A stretch of 64,000 nt of DNA, taken from NCBI GenBank assembly GCA_938016265.1, contig CALLWB010000002.1, positions 62,001 to 126,000 of the forward strand, in the 5' to 3' direction. This document shows positions 23,611 through 33,900 of the stretch, piece by piece. Below the pieces are notes generated by a model, which was not told where the DNA came from, searched no databases, and saw only the letters and a list, made by a program, of their open reading frames with translations. This DNA comes from an uncultured Saprospiraceae bacterium (lineage in GTDB: Bacteria; Bacteroidota; Bacteroidia; Chitinophagales; Saprospiraceae). The first letter of the stretch is position 1; the number at the start of each line of letters is the position of its first letter. The position numbers and the translations under genes are program-made.

Positions 23611-26031
23611 ATGAAAAGTATACTGACTTTTATCTTCCTCGTTATATTTGCTATTGGTGCAACCGGACAATCTCCCTTGAATTATTCCAAAGTAAAAATC
23701 AATTTGCAAAATACGGATCTGCGCCAAATTGGAGCGCTTGGCCTGGAAACAGATCATGGGATCTACGCCAGAGGAAAACATTTCATTAATGACTTTTCTT
23801 CCCAGGAAATTGCCAAGTTGACAGCAAACGGAGTAGATTTTGAAATTTTAATAGCCGATGTAAAATCTTGGTATCGAGAACGAAACTTGCATGAAGGACA
23901 TGACCATTCCCATCAAAAAAATGGAGTTGATTGTGATAATCTAACCACTAGTATCGATTATCAGACTCCGGCAAATTATGAATATGGTTCGATGGGCGGG
24001 TACCTCACTTATTCTGAACTGCTTCCTACATTAGATAGTATGGCTGCCAAATACCCAAACTTGATAACCGCACGACAACCAATTGATACATTTCTAACCC
24101 ATGAAGGAAGGCCAGTATATTGGCTAAAGGTATCGGACAACCCTAATGTGGAGGAGAATGAACCAGAGCTATTGTATACCGCATTGCATCATTCCCGTGA
24201 GCCAAACAGCTTGTCTCAAATGATTTTTTACTTGTGGTATTTGCTTGAAAACTATGATTCAGATACAGAGATTCAATACTTAGTTGACAATACAGAAATG
24301 TACTTCATTCCCTGTATAAACCCTGACGGCTATATATACAATGAACTCACAGATCCTCAAGGAGGAGGCCTCTGGCGAAAAAATCGGTATGCTCAGGGAG
24401 GTACCACGTATGGAGTAGATCTAAATCGCAATTATGGATTTGAATGGGGATTAGACGACTTTGGTTCTTCGCCAGATCCCAATACACAGACATTCAGAGG
24501 ACCAAGTGAATTCTCAGAGCCTGAAACCCAGGCAGTCAAACATTTTTGCAACACCCATCAATTTAAAATTACCCTTAACTATCACACCTATGGAAATTTG
24601 CTGATTTACCCATGGGGATACGATTCTAGTCCTACACCAGAACATACAACATTTGTTAATTTTGCAGAGGTATTAACAAAAGAAAACGACTATTTCCCAG
24701 GATTGGGTGATGAAACTATTGGGTATGCCGTAAATGGAGTTAGCGATGACTGGATGTTCGGGGAATCCACTAGCAAACCACCTATCTTTTCTATGACTCC
24801 TGAAGTTGGGGATCAAGACCTGGGATTCTGGCCGCCGCAAAGCCAGATTGACCGATTGAATAAATCAGCCCTGCGTCAAAATCTAGTCGCCGCACATCTG
24901 TTACTCAACTATGGAGAAATGAAAGAAACAAACGCAGCAACCATTGTTGATGCCACTAATGGGCAGATAGAACTAAATATAAAAAAATATGGTTTGGAAG
25001 CAGGAGATTTGACCTTGTCTGTAACTCCTTTAAGTAATAATGTAACGGTATCTACTACTGCACAAACCTGGAGTCTAGCACATCTTGATGATGTGGATAC
25101 AACGATTGACTATTCCATCAATACTGGAACCGGTACTGGAGCTTTATTAGAATTTCTTTTGGAACTCGATAATGGTACATATATCGCTACAGATACCATC
25201 CGACGCACCTATTTAAACACTGCTATAATCCCTGTTTTTGAGGAAGATGGTGCTGCGATTAACAATTGGACGGTTGCAGGTGATTGGGACATTACCACAG
25301 GCAAATTCTTTTCTTCCCCCTCTAGTATTACAGACAGTCCTAATGGGGATTATCAGGGGTCTGCTACTTCTTCTATAACACTTCAAAATCCTATAGATTT
25401 GACGGATGCGGTAACGGCTAATCTGAAGTTTCAGACTACATGGGCAATTGAAGATGATTATGACTATGCACAAGTAATGGCTTCTATTGATGGGGCTAAT
25501 TTCACACCACTATGTGGTCTGTATACTACTCCTGGAGCAAATGCTTATAGTTTGCAACCACCTGGTGAACCCTTATATGATGGTATTCAAAATGATTGGG
25601 TGCAAGAGAGTATTGACCTTGCCGACTATTTAGGAAATCAGGTATGGATTCGTTTTACTTTGAATTCTGATAGTTTTTATGAGTTGGATGGGTTTTATTT
25701 TGATGATTTGATTGTGGAGAAAACTACTGGTATGATGACAGGGTTAATAGATGTCGATGCTGGGTTTGCTAGTGACCTAGTGGTTCAACCCAATCCTGTG
25801 GATGATAAATTGGACATTCAGTTTACACTAGATCGGAATACAGAATCTTTACGTTTGGTTTTAGTCAATATGCTTGGTCAAGTCATTCTGGAAGAGACCA
25901 ACCAACATCTGACATCAGGTCTTCACAAGTTGAGCATGCAGACAGGCGCGCTACCAAACGGTGTCTATCATCTTCGTATGACGAGTAAATACCAAGGTAC
26001 TATTACTAGAAAAATTGTGAAAGGTAGTTAA
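23611..26031 (+). CDS. Secreted zinc carboxypeptidase (M14 family) with T9SS C-terminal domain
   Basis: The ATG at 23611 gives 806 residues with signal peptide MKSILTFIFLVIFAIGATGQ; an ATG seven codons upstream is less suitable. After a propeptide-like region, the M14 domain (about 125-440) shows the zinc motif HSREP (about 196-200), NPDGY, WRKNR, GVDLNRNYGFEWG, the third zinc ligand in NYHTYGNLLIYPWG, and the catalytic Glu region TPEVGD. An Ig-like and a MAM/jelly-roll-like domain follow (about 540-715), then a T9SS sorting domain (VQPNPVDDKL ... GVYHLRMTSKYQGTITRKIVKG). It should trim peptides outside the cell. Confidence 0.93.
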   Translation: MKSILTFIFLVIFAIGATGQSPLNYSKVKINLQNTDLRQIGALGLETDHGIYARGKHFINDFSSQEIAKLTANGVDFEILIADVKSWYRERNLHEGHDHSHQKNGVDCDNLTTSIDYQTPANYEYGSMGGYLTYSELLPTLDSMAAKYPNLITARQPIDTFLTHEGRPVYWLKVSDNPNVEENEPELLYTALHHSREPNSLSQMIFYLWYLLENYDSDTEIQYLVDNTEMYFIPCINPDGYIYNELTDPQGGGLWRKNRYAQGGTTYGVDLNRNYGFEWGLDDFGSSPDPNTQTFRGPSEFSEPETQAVKHFCNTHQFKITLNYHTYGNLLIYPWGYDSSPTPEHTTFVNFAEVLTKENDYFPGLGDETIGYAVNGVSDDWMFGESTSKPPIFSMTPEVGDQDLGFWPPQSQIDRLNKSALRQNLVAAHLLLNYGEMKETNAATIVDATNGQIELNIKKYGLEAGDLTLSVTPLSNNVTVSTTAQTWSLAHLDDVDTTIDYSINTGTGTGALLEFLLELDNGTYIATDTIRRTYLNTAIIPVFEEDGAAINNWTVAGDWDITTGKFFSSPSSITDSPNGDYQGSATSSITLQNPIDLTDAVTANLKFQTTWAIEDDYDYAQVMASIDGANFTPLCGLYTTPGANAYSLQPPGEPLYDGIQNDWVQESIDLADYLGNQVWIRFTLNSDSFYELDGFYFDDLIVEKTTGMMTGLIDVDAGFASDLVVQPNPVDDKLDIQFTLDRNTESLRLVLVNMLGQVILEETNQHLTSGLHKLSMQTGALPNGVYHLRMTSKYQGTITRKIVKGS

Positions 26032-26310
26032 TCGTAAAACGTCTGGTGCTTGAGTAGTCTACTATCTTTAGAGGAAGTTTTCCTTGAATGACTCTTTTTT
26101 AACCGGCTATATTTATCTAATTGTTTTAACAGATTTTATCATTCACCACACAATTGTCTATTGTTTGTGTATTCACTAAAGATCCGATTCTTTATATGCG
26201 TTCGTACTACACAGTGCTGCAACAATTGCAGTTCCGTCAATTTTTATACGCCAATTACAAACAATAGTCTAGAAATTGACAAAGCCCTTTTTTTGAAATA
26301 CCTTTAGAGA

Positions 26311-27075
26311 ATGATTATATCAAAAAAATTGATTGTCCTTATCATTTCACTAGTTCCCTTCCTAGCGTTTTCCCAAGTAGAAAAAACACTGGACAAACGG
26401 AAAAAAGCATGGATAAAAGACTCCAAAGAGCTCACTTTAGACCAAAACATCAGGGATCATTACCTAAAAAAATCAGTCATTTATGTCAATGAACAAGCTT
26501 ACCAGGGATATACCAGCATCTCCGGCCAACTAGCAGTCAGGAAATCGCAAATCGAAGAGATCAAATCCTTCAAAACAGTGGAGTTTATCAAGCATGACGA
26601 AAAGAATATTTTTGAAATTGGCTACTACGAGGACCGCAAAAAAACAGAAAAACAGTATTACCTGATCGCCTGGACCAAATCCAAAAAACAGTGGTACCGT
26701 GAACTAGAAGTTTTGTACCCTGAAATCGCCACCAAACAAAAGCCCCAAATCGTAGACGCTGCAAGAAAAAAATGGCAAAAACACAGCAATGCCCACCAAA
26801 CAGCCAAACTAGTATCAAAACTCTACAGTCCTACCGCTGTCTACCTAAACAACAAAAAAATAACAGAAGGAACAGACGCCATCACCAAACGATACAAGTA
26901 CATGAACAAACCCAAGTGGCAAATCACCCTCACCCCGCTGAAAGTCGTCAGAGTACAACCCAAACTCGTCTACGAAATCGGCCAATACCAAAGTTCAGGG
27001 AAAGGCCATTACCTGATCCTATGGCAGAAAAAAGGCATCGGCAAATGGAAGGCAATACTTGATTTTAACTTTTAG
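26311..27075 (+). CDS. Secreted protein with two tandem NTF2-like (DUF4440-type) domains
   Basis: This 254-residue protein has a signal peptide (KLIVLIISLVPFLAFS, to about 21). Two homologous halves are visible. In the first (about 28-135), SVIYVNEQAYQGYTSI leads to NIFEIGYYEDRKKTEKQYYL and WTKSKKQWYRELEVLYP. In the second (about 150-254), TAVYLNNKKITEGTDAI leads to LVYEIGQYQSSGKGHYLILW and KKGIGKWKAILDFNF. The pattern '[IV]-Y-[VL]-N ... E-I-G-x-Y ... W-K/Q-K ... W-x-x-x-L-[DE]' is that of DUF4440/SnoaL-like folds. The function is unknown. It precedes the DUF192 gene by 120 bp. Confidence 0.7.
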   Translation: MIISKKLIVLIISLVPFLAFSQVEKTLDKRKKAWIKDSKELTLDQNIRDHYLKKSVIYVNEQAYQGYTSISGQLAVRKSQIEEIKSFKTVEFIKHDEKNIFEIGYYEDRKKTEKQYYLIAWTKSKKQWYRELEVLYPEIATKQKPQIVDAARKKWQKHSNAHQTAKLVSKLYSPTAVYLNNKKITEGTDAITKRYKYMNKPKWQITLTPLKVVRVQPKLVYEIGQYQSSGKGHYLILWQKKGIGKWKAILDFNF

Positions 27076-27195
27076 CCTTGGAAACTTGTCCCTCTTCCTA
27101 TTTTAGATTTGAAAAAATAGCTTTACCTTCCAACAAAATTAATCACCCACAACAGAAAAGTCAGGTATAGACGAACTGCATGAATTGATACTAGA

Positions 27196-27804
27196 ATGAC
27201 AAAGAAAAAGCGTACCAAAAAATACCAACCTCAAACTACGACTAGAAAAAGCGCAAACGCACCACTGCCCAAAGCAGGCCTGAAGCAAAAACTGATGATC
27301 GGGATATTGATTTTTGCCATGCTGCTTTTTGTTTTTGGAAGCCTCTTTAAATCCTTTTCGGCAAAGAAAACAACGGCCAACAACACTAATACAACAACCA
27401 ATACCATCGAACGAGCAGAACCACAATTTAGAAAGGATGGCGTGTTATCCATCTTACCGCAATCCCCTGATGTAGAAAAAAAGCAACTGGACATCGAAAT
27501 CGTAAAAACCCCAGAAGCAATTCAGCAAGGTATGATGTACCGTAAATCCATGGACAAAAACAAAGGCATGCTTTTTTTGATGGAAAAAGAAGAGCCTCAG
27601 GTTTTCTGGATGAAAAACACCCACATCCCTCTTGACATAATATATATTGGTACCAACAAAAAAATTGTTTCCATTCAACCAAACGCGATTCCTTATTCTG
27701 AAGCCCAGCTTCCTTCTCGAATTCCTGCAAAATATGTCTTGGAGGTGAATGCGGATTACTGTAGAGAAAATGGTATACAAGTCGGCGACTCGGTAGACTT
27801 TTAG
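27196..27804 (+). CDS. DUF192 family protein, membrane anchored
   Basis: This encodes 202 residues. The first 30 are Lys/Arg/Thr-rich and cytosolic. One transmembrane helix follows (about 34-53, LMIGILIFAMLLFVFGSLFK), then a Thr/Asn-rich linker and a DUF192 domain (about 93-202). The domain shows the family phrases QQGMMYRKSMDKNKGMLF, FWMKNTHIPLDIIYIG, IVSIQPNAIPY and AKYVLEVNADYCRENGIQVG. The domain is therefore periplasmic. The family is very widespread without a settled function. Confidence 0.9.
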   Translation: MTKKKRTKKYQPQTTTRKSANAPLPKAGLKQKLMIGILIFAMLLFVFGSLFKSFSAKKTTANNTNTTTNTIERAEPQFRKDGVLSILPQSPDVEKKQLDIEIVKTPEAIQQGMMYRKSMDKNKGMLFLMEKEEPQVFWMKNTHIPLDIIYIGTNKKIVSIQPNAIPYSEAQLPSRIPAKYVLEVNADYCRENGIQVGDSVDF

Positions 27805-28118
27805 TTATCCCTCAAAATAGAAGCAGTACGCTAATTGTTAAAGTTGGTGTGTTGTTTAATTCTAATTTCAATAATTGCTTGATTGGTTCTGGTAGTGTAT
27901 GAAAATTTATTGACGTAATTCCATTATATTTTTAAAAAAATCTTATTTTTTTAAAGTTTTTAGGCTGTTTTTAGGTGTTTTTTAATAGAAAAATCTTCAA
28001 CAAAATCGGTAAGGTTTATTTTATTAAATTGAATAATACAACATATTTAAACCCAACAAATACAACCTTCTACTCTCCCACCTTAATTGCCCCCAACACA
28101 AGGCTTTAGCAAAAACCC

Positions 28119-28357
28119 ATGTCACAAAATCAACAATATTCGCTCAATTTGTGGAGCCACTCCGTGCATATTGCAAGTGTAAGCAAAACGAAATATATCG
28201 CTCAGAAAAAGAGAAAATTTAAAAGGCTAAAATTTTTAGTTGCAGGGTGGATGACATCCTTTTTACAAAGGCGATCCTGCAACTTCAGCTCTAATATGGG
28301 TATATAATTCCTCAATCCTCAAAGGGTGTTATCGAAAGATAACACCCTTTTTGTTTT
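28119..28357 (+). ncRNA. Candidate structured small RNA (or 62-residue gene) ending in a terminator
   Basis: An 11-bp stem, AGTTGCAGGGT (28238-28248) with GATCCTGCAACT (28273-28284), encloses two small hairpins (GGAT-GAC-ATCC and a CTTT/AAAG loop), giving a three-way-junction-like element. A strong terminator follows 37 nt later. This fits an independent small RNA. The same stretch also reads as a 62-codon frame (28119-28307, starting MSQNQQYSLNLWSHS), basic and without known similarity. I cannot tell the two apart, and I could not match it to tmRNA, SRP RNA or RNase P RNA. The 5' end is a guess. Confidence 0.35.
28321..28357 (+). terminator. Strong intrinsic terminator with GAAA tetraloop
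   Basis: Perfect 13-bp arms AAAGGGTGTTATC (28321-28333) and GATAACACCCTTT (28338-28350) with a GAAA loop are followed by TTGTTTT. No recognised gene lies immediately upstream on the plus strand. This is the main reason to suspect a small transcript at 28119-28320. Confidence 0.9.
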
Positions 28358-28522
28358 GTATGAATTAGTAGAGTAGCTCGTTTGCAGCGCAAACTTAGAG
28401 TAGAAAGTTAGGGACAATGCAGCAAAAGGTTTTGCCTAGGAAAAACAGTTAGTTAAGATTCAGTCACTCTGCGCTCTATCATCAGTTTTGCGCTAGCAAA
28501 ACGAGTCCCTCTACCCGACGAT

Positions 28523-29869
28523 CTAATACCTTTTCTTTCTCTTAAGAAACATATCATCCTCCGGCACAGGCGTGTTTTCCCCTTTCCTATGTTTCCAATG
28601 CTGCTGGTCCGTCATCATTGCTTTCACTCGGACGTTTGAGGTCGAGGCAGATAGAGATACTGCTCCTGTCGGCTTTCCTTTTCCTAGAAATCGCTTTTTC
28701 AGTTCTAAAGGCGGGTCAAAGGCATTCGACCAAAAGTAGTGCTGTACGGAAAATGTATGCTTGTTTGCTATCGACCACGTATACCCCAATTGCAAATGTT
28801 GAAAAGCGGCCAATCCAGCTAAATTTCCAGGCGTTGTAAAGGTGGTCAAAATCGACGTCCGATAATACTCTATTGCCATTTGGTGTTCTAATTTCAATCG
28901 TCGGGCAATTGCCGTACTTACATCTCCAGTCCATTTTTCTCCTAACTCCTTGTCGTATCCTTGAAACGCCTTCGGCGACCAGGCAGGATCTAGCAAACAG
29001 ATTCGCTCAGGCATTCTGTTTACGGTTCGTTTCAACAGCTCTCCGCAAGTCTGCAAGACTAACTGCCCTCCGAAGGAGTTGCCAGTCAATCGGATTTCTT
29101 TTCCTTGATAACTTTCGTTGAATATTGCTTGATAATTATCCGCAAACAAGGCGGCGACGGTTTTGTTTGGTGTTTTTATTTCTTCGAATGTCCCGTCTGC
29201 TTTTTGCCAGCGCATCCCAACTTTGCTAGCCGTGCTATTCATTTTTGCTTCTGCTTGCCAGGGCGTCGGTTCGTCTGCTAGCTGTATCCAGTAGAAAACC
29301 CCAACATTCCAACCCTCCGCCAACCAATTTTCGTGGGTGAATACATGCACGTCTTTAAATTCAAGCAGGAAGGACTCTCTAAATTGACGTGCCATGCTGC
29401 CCGTCTGCAAGCCGTGCGCGTAGAGGACGGTTGGTTTTGAGGGATCAAAAAATGGATTTGGGAGATCTGCATCAAATTTTTCGCAAGCCATTCCTTTGCC
29501 ATAAAAATAAACTCCTACATCTAATTTATCATAATTGTACAATTGGATTCTTCTGGTGGCAGGGTCAAAATCAAGCTGCAATGGCGTGTTGTTTTCTATC
29601 GATGTAAGTGGGCGAAATGAATTATCGGTTTGCTTTTGGAAGAGTACTTCCTTTCCATTTACCAGCAGTCGGTCTGTTTGGAGATGGACATCTAGTGGTG
29701 CGGCATCTTCAAAGTAAAAAGTCCATTGATCAGGTGTTTTATTCTCAAAACTCAGTCCACTGAAACTAATTGGCTGGCCATTTACAAAGGCAGTACTTTT
29801 GATACGCTGTCCCTCAAGGAGATTACAGAAAAATAGAAAGGCAAAACAATAATAAATTTTCATGCTCAA
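28523..29869 (-). CDS. Secreted alpha/beta hydrolase (lipase-like)
   Basis: This 448-residue protein has signal peptide MKIYYCFAFLFFCNLLEGQ (the start may be 29869 or two codons on, 29863). After about 140 residues of beta-rich N-terminal sequence comes a hydrolase fold: KPTVLYAHGLQTGS (oxyanion-type His-Gly), ENWLAEGWNVGVFYW, and the nucleophile elbow G-N-S-F-G-G (about 268, EIRLTGNSFGGQLVLQ), then ICLLDPAWSP with an Asp suited to the triad. The substrate is unknown. No T9SS domain is present; the C-terminus is charged. It is a monocistronic gene between noncoding stretches. Confidence 0.75.
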   Translation of the reverse strand: MSMKIYYCFAFLFFCNLLEGQRIKSTAFVNGQPISFSGLSFENKTPDQWTFYFEDAAPLDVHLQTDRLLVNGKEVLFQKQTDNSFRPLTSIENNTPLQLDFDPATRRIQLYNYDKLDVGVYFYGKGMACEKFDADLPNPFFDPSKPTVLYAHGLQTGSMARQFRESFLLEFKDVHVFTHENWLAEGWNVGVFYWIQLADEPTPWQAEAKMNSTASKVGMRWQKADGTFEEIKTPNKTVAALFADNYQAIFNESYQGKEIRLTGNSFGGQLVLQTCGELLKRTVNRMPERICLLDPAWSPKAFQGYDKELGEKWTGDVSTAIARRLKLEHQMAIEYYRTSILTTFTTPGNLAGLAAFQHLQLGYTWSIANKHTFSVQHYFWSNAFDPPLELKKRFLGKGKPTGAVSLSASTSNVRVKAMMTDQQHWKHRKGENTPVPEDDMFLKRKKRY

Positions 29870-30016
29870 AAATATAGAATTCCTGGTCTTTGCCTATTTC
29901 TAGGAATGGTTATTTTTCATTTTATGAAAAAAAGGCTAAACACAAAAGAGTCAGTCAATTAGGATTTCCTATATATTATTAACGATATAGTACATACTTA
30001 GAACACTAAAAAACAA

Positions 30017-30048
30017 AAAATCCCAACACAAAAATGTGTTGGGATTTT
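30017..30048 (-). terminator. Intrinsic terminator of arfB
   Basis: Perfect 14-bp arms AAAATCCCAACACA (30017-30030) and TGTGTTGGGATTTT (30035-30048) with a 4-nt loop lie 82 bp past the arfB stop. On the minus strand the stem runs into TTTTTTGTTTTTT. The symmetric AT flanks could also stop plus-strand transcription. Confidence 0.85.
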
Positions 30049-30130
30049 AAAAATATTTATCATTAGATTCCAAAACATGAAATCTTAAATCCAATGTTTA
30101 CAGCAAAGGATAATTATGCAGAAAAGTTGT

Positions 30131-30544
30131 CTATGCCTGGTATTTAGCTACGTCTACCTTAGCACGCATCGCTTTCTTTTGAGAAGTACGACGTTTGTTT
30201 TCTGCTCTTTTTTCTTTTACGGAATACGGAGTTCCCATAGGGATTCTTTTTTTCTGTACGACTAAGGACTTGCCAATCAGGTCATAAAACCGTTCGATCA
30301 CCAACTCTCTGTTTTTCAACTGAGAACGGGAGTCCTGACAAACTAGATACAGGTATCCGTTTACTGAAATCCGATGATTTAATTTTTTCTTGATCAAAGC
30401 CTTTTCCTTTACGGAAAGTAATTTTGATGCATCCACGTGAAACAGAAGCTCGACCTTAGAAGATACTTTGTTTACGTTTTGTCCCCCAGGGCCACTACTA
30501 CGAGATGTCCTGAAGCTAAATTCTTTTGTAAAATTTTTCTGCAT
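30131..30544 (-). CDS. arfB: Alternative ribosome-rescue peptidyl-tRNA hydrolase ArfB (YaeJ)
   Basis: This 137-residue protein has a release-factor-like domain with the catalytic GGQ motif in SSGPGGQNVNKVSSKVEL (about 17-34). A basic C-terminal tail (about 100-137, MGTPYSVKEKRAENKRRTSQ) follows, rich in Lys/Arg as needed to enter the empty mRNA channel of stalled ribosomes. Length matches E. coli ArfB (about 140), and there is no codon-recognition domain. It releases peptides from ribosomes stalled on mRNAs without stop codons. It is monocistronic, with a -7-like element upstream and a terminator downstream. Confidence 0.93.
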   Translation of the reverse strand: MQKNFTKEFSFRTSRSSGPGGQNVNKVSSKVELLFHVDASKLLSVKEKALIKKKLNHRISVNGYLYLVCQDSRSQLKNRELVIERFYDLIGKSLVVQKKRIPMGTPYSVKEKRAENKRRTSQKKAMRAKVDVAKYQA

Positions 30545-30963
30545 AATACTATGTTTTTTCCCTTTTTAAATATACAACCAAAAATATGCCAAACATTTAT
30601 CCTAATGATTAATAATCATCGATGTTTGAATAGATTGGTAAAAAATGGTTGTTAATTAAACGTATTAATAATAAATACGTAAATCTTCACTTGAAAGTTC
30701 CACTGTTTCTATATTAATAGACGTTTTTTTTTCGCGTTTGGTTGGGTTATCCACAAAGATTTTAATCCGATTACAAATTCAAGACGACCAAACCCAGATA
30801 ATCCACTAAATAACAGATCATTAAATACGAATAATCATATGTATAATAATTTAAATTTCAAATAGTAGGACCAAAATTAGAAGATTGATTTTTTAAAAAA
30901 AGGTGATTTCTGGTTATATTTAAAGGATAATACATTCAACTTTTCAATAAATATTTATTTGAA
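30545..30963. other. AT-rich divergent intergenic region
   Basis: The stretch lies between arfB (minus) and the first giant amidase (plus). It contains the arfB -7 element and long AT-rich tracts (for example ACGTTTTTTTTTCGCG near 30720). No gene or clear inverted repeat is evident. The amidase start has a TATATTTA about 45 bp upstream, a near match to a -7 element. Confidence 0.45.
30579..30586 (-). promoter_or_regulatory. -7 element (TATTTTTG on minus strand) of arfB
   Basis: CAAAAATA on the plus strand reads TATTTTTG on the minus strand and ends 34 bp before the arfB start. A -33 partner is not obvious. Confidence 0.45.
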
Positions 30964-33900
30964 ATGAAATCTACACTCCTCCCCGCTTTAATCTTTGGAC
31001 TACTCATAATCTTCGTTTTTTCTGCCCAAAACATCTATAAATCAGCGTCTGATAAAGAAAAAATAGCATTCCAAATAGTTCAAAAACATATTAGTAAGCA
31101 CAAAAACAAGAAAGAAAAATCTTGCGTTCATGATTTTTGGAACGACATCCAACTGGATAAAATTGAAATAGTCTATCCAAAAATCACCTTCTTTCTTGAA
31201 TTGAATAAACACCTACTAGACAATTACGACGATCACCTGTTTGAAGAGATCGGACTTTCGCTTTTCAATTTGCTTCCTCAAAATAAAAAACTTCAATCCT
31301 TTCATCTTTTAGTAAAGGACGAACAAGGAAAATATGTAGAGTATTCCTCCTTGTCTCAGGAACCACCTCGCACCTTCCCGGAGTTTCAGAAAAACACAGA
31401 CCCCGGCCTTCCAATCGCTTTATCGGCTGATCCAAATTACAACGCATTCAAACAAAACAACCCAAATGTTGCACAAACCCAGCCGACTGGCTCTCTAAGT
31501 GGAAAAACAGTATGGCTAAGTCCTGGACACGGTTGGCTGTATTTCACCTCCCTAGGTACCTACTCGACCCAACGAGGAAATACAAACGACATGGTCGAAG
31601 ATTTTGCAAGCATAGAATCCGTAAATTATTACCTACTCAAATACCTGTACAATGCAGGTGCAAATGTCTGGATGGTCCGCGAACGAGACGTCAATACCAA
31701 TGAAGTAATTGTAGACAACTCTCAAGCAGGCTACTCCGAAACAGGAACATGGTTTACCACCTCGAGTACTGGCTACAACCCTGCAACGGGCCTAACCACT
31801 GGCGCAAGCGGATACCGATACACCTGGTCAGACCCAGCAGCTACAACCGCAACTGCTAGTTGGACACCAAACATCCCAGAAGCTGGATGGTACTGGGTAT
31901 CCACCCTCTACCGTAGCGGAGCAAACAGAGTGGCAGACACCAGATACGAAGTTACCCACGCCGGAGGAACCTCCCCAGTAAGCATCAACCAGGAAGTCCA
32001 TGGACTAACATGGGTTTACCTTGGCCAATTCTATTTTGATGCAGGTACTACTGGAAAAGTTACCCTCCTAAACGAAACCTCCGACCCTACAGCATCTCAA
32101 GTAGTAATAGCTGATGCGATGCGCTTTGGAGGTGGAATAAACGGAGCATCAGGATCCGCAAGAAATATCGCAGATTGTAGTAATGGTTCTGTCGGCCCCA
32201 CTCAAAAAGCCCGCTTCGAAGAATCCGCCCGCCAATATGCACCCTACCAAAATTATCCTACCTGCCGAGGGGATGTCACCATGAGACCACACTACGCAGA
32301 ATACGAACTGGCAAAAGGAACTGCTCAAGAAAAAGCCAACAGTATATACGTCTCCTGGCATAGCAATGCCTCCAGCGGCGCAGCAAGAGGGACAGTCACC
32401 TACGCATACAATGGAGCAAATGGCAATTTCCCGGTTACACCAAACAGCTACGCACTCCAAGCAGCAGTCCATAGCGAACTAGTAAACGGTATCAAAACAG
32501 GATGGGATCCAAATTGGAATGACAGAGGTCTGTTGACGGCCAACTTCGGAGAAGTCCGCGAGTTAAGCACCATGCCTGGTTGTTTGCTTGAAACGGTTTT
32601 CCATGACAACGCAACGGATGCTCAACAATACACCACACCTGCGTTTCGAAACATCATGGCACGCGGTGTATATAAAGGTATTGTCAAATTCTTCCACATT
32701 AGAGATAATTCTCCAAATACAACAGTTCCTGAACCACCAACGCATTTAGCAGCAAAAAATTCAGGGTCCGGTCAAATTACCATTACCTGGAATACGCCAC
32801 CTTCGAATTCTGGGAATGGATTGTTAGGGGATGCGGCTACTGGCTACAAATTGTATATTGGAACGCATGGAAAGGCATTTGCCGATGGCATAGCTGTAAG
32901 TGGCAATTCATATACAATGACTGGGCTTTCGCCGAATGCTACCTATTATTTCAGAGTAGCCGGCACAAATCTGGGTGGAGAGTCCTTCCCTACAGCTACT
33001 GTAGCAGCAAGGACTCCTGTAGCAGGCACCACAGCCATAGACTACTTAATCGTAGACGGTTTTGACCGTTTGGATCGATCTGCAGCACTTCGAATTACTT
33101 CAAGTTCTGTACTAGTAAATCTGAGACGACTTTTCCTTGAAAAAATGAATAGCTATGACTACATGGTGGAACACGCAAAATCATTGGAATATTGTGGAGT
33201 TAGTTTTGACGGAGCAAGCAATGAAGCAGTAATTGCAGGAACAGTAAGTCTGCCAGACTACACTGGTGTCAACTGGTTTCTTGGTGAAGAATCTACCCTA
33301 TTAAGAACGTTCGATAATACGGAAAAAAGTCTGGTCATTAGTTACCTGAATGGCGGCGGAAACTTGATTGTTTCTGGTGCGGAAATAGGTTGGGATGTTG
33401 GTCGATCCGGCTCCGCAAATACCGACCTCAACTTTTACAATAACTACCTAAAAGCCACCTACAATGGAGATGACGGATCCACTTACAATTTCTCTGGACA
33501 AACAGGAGGAATTTTTGCAGGGATCACGGGTGGATTTGACGACAATACTGTTGGCTATTATGATGCAGACTATCCTGACCGACTAGGAGCGACTGGCGGT
33601 TCATCTGTAGTACTGAATTATTCAGGAGGAACGGGAGACGGTGCTGCTGTAGCCTACAAAGGAAACGATTTTGGAGTCGTCAATTTCGGCTTCCCCCTAG
33701 AAACAGTAACCAACGAGCAAGTAAGAAATACGCTCATTTGCAACGCCGTCAACTTTCTAGCACCAGAAGAAGTAAATCTTCCCTTGAAGGTACTACTATC
33801 AGGTCCCTTTGATCCAGCAAACAGCCTCATGGACGATCAGCTTAGAGTTGCCAGTTTCCTACCGACTACACAACCCTACAGTTCGGCTCCCTGGAACTAT

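Larger units (their letters stand above)
27805..28522. other. Long noncoding stretch with a candidate structured RNA
   Basis: The left part (27805-28020) is AT-rich with T runs and no gene. The right part holds the candidate small RNA or tiny gene (28119-28320) and a strong terminator (28321-28357). From 28358 to 28522 nothing is evident before the end of the convergent hydrolase gene. Confidence 0.5.

Noticed and set aside
26772-27062. 96-codon Gln/Arg-rich plus-strand frame inside the tandem NTF2-like gene
   Set aside because: The main frame has two matching halves with conserved phrases across this region, so the overlapping frame is not needed.
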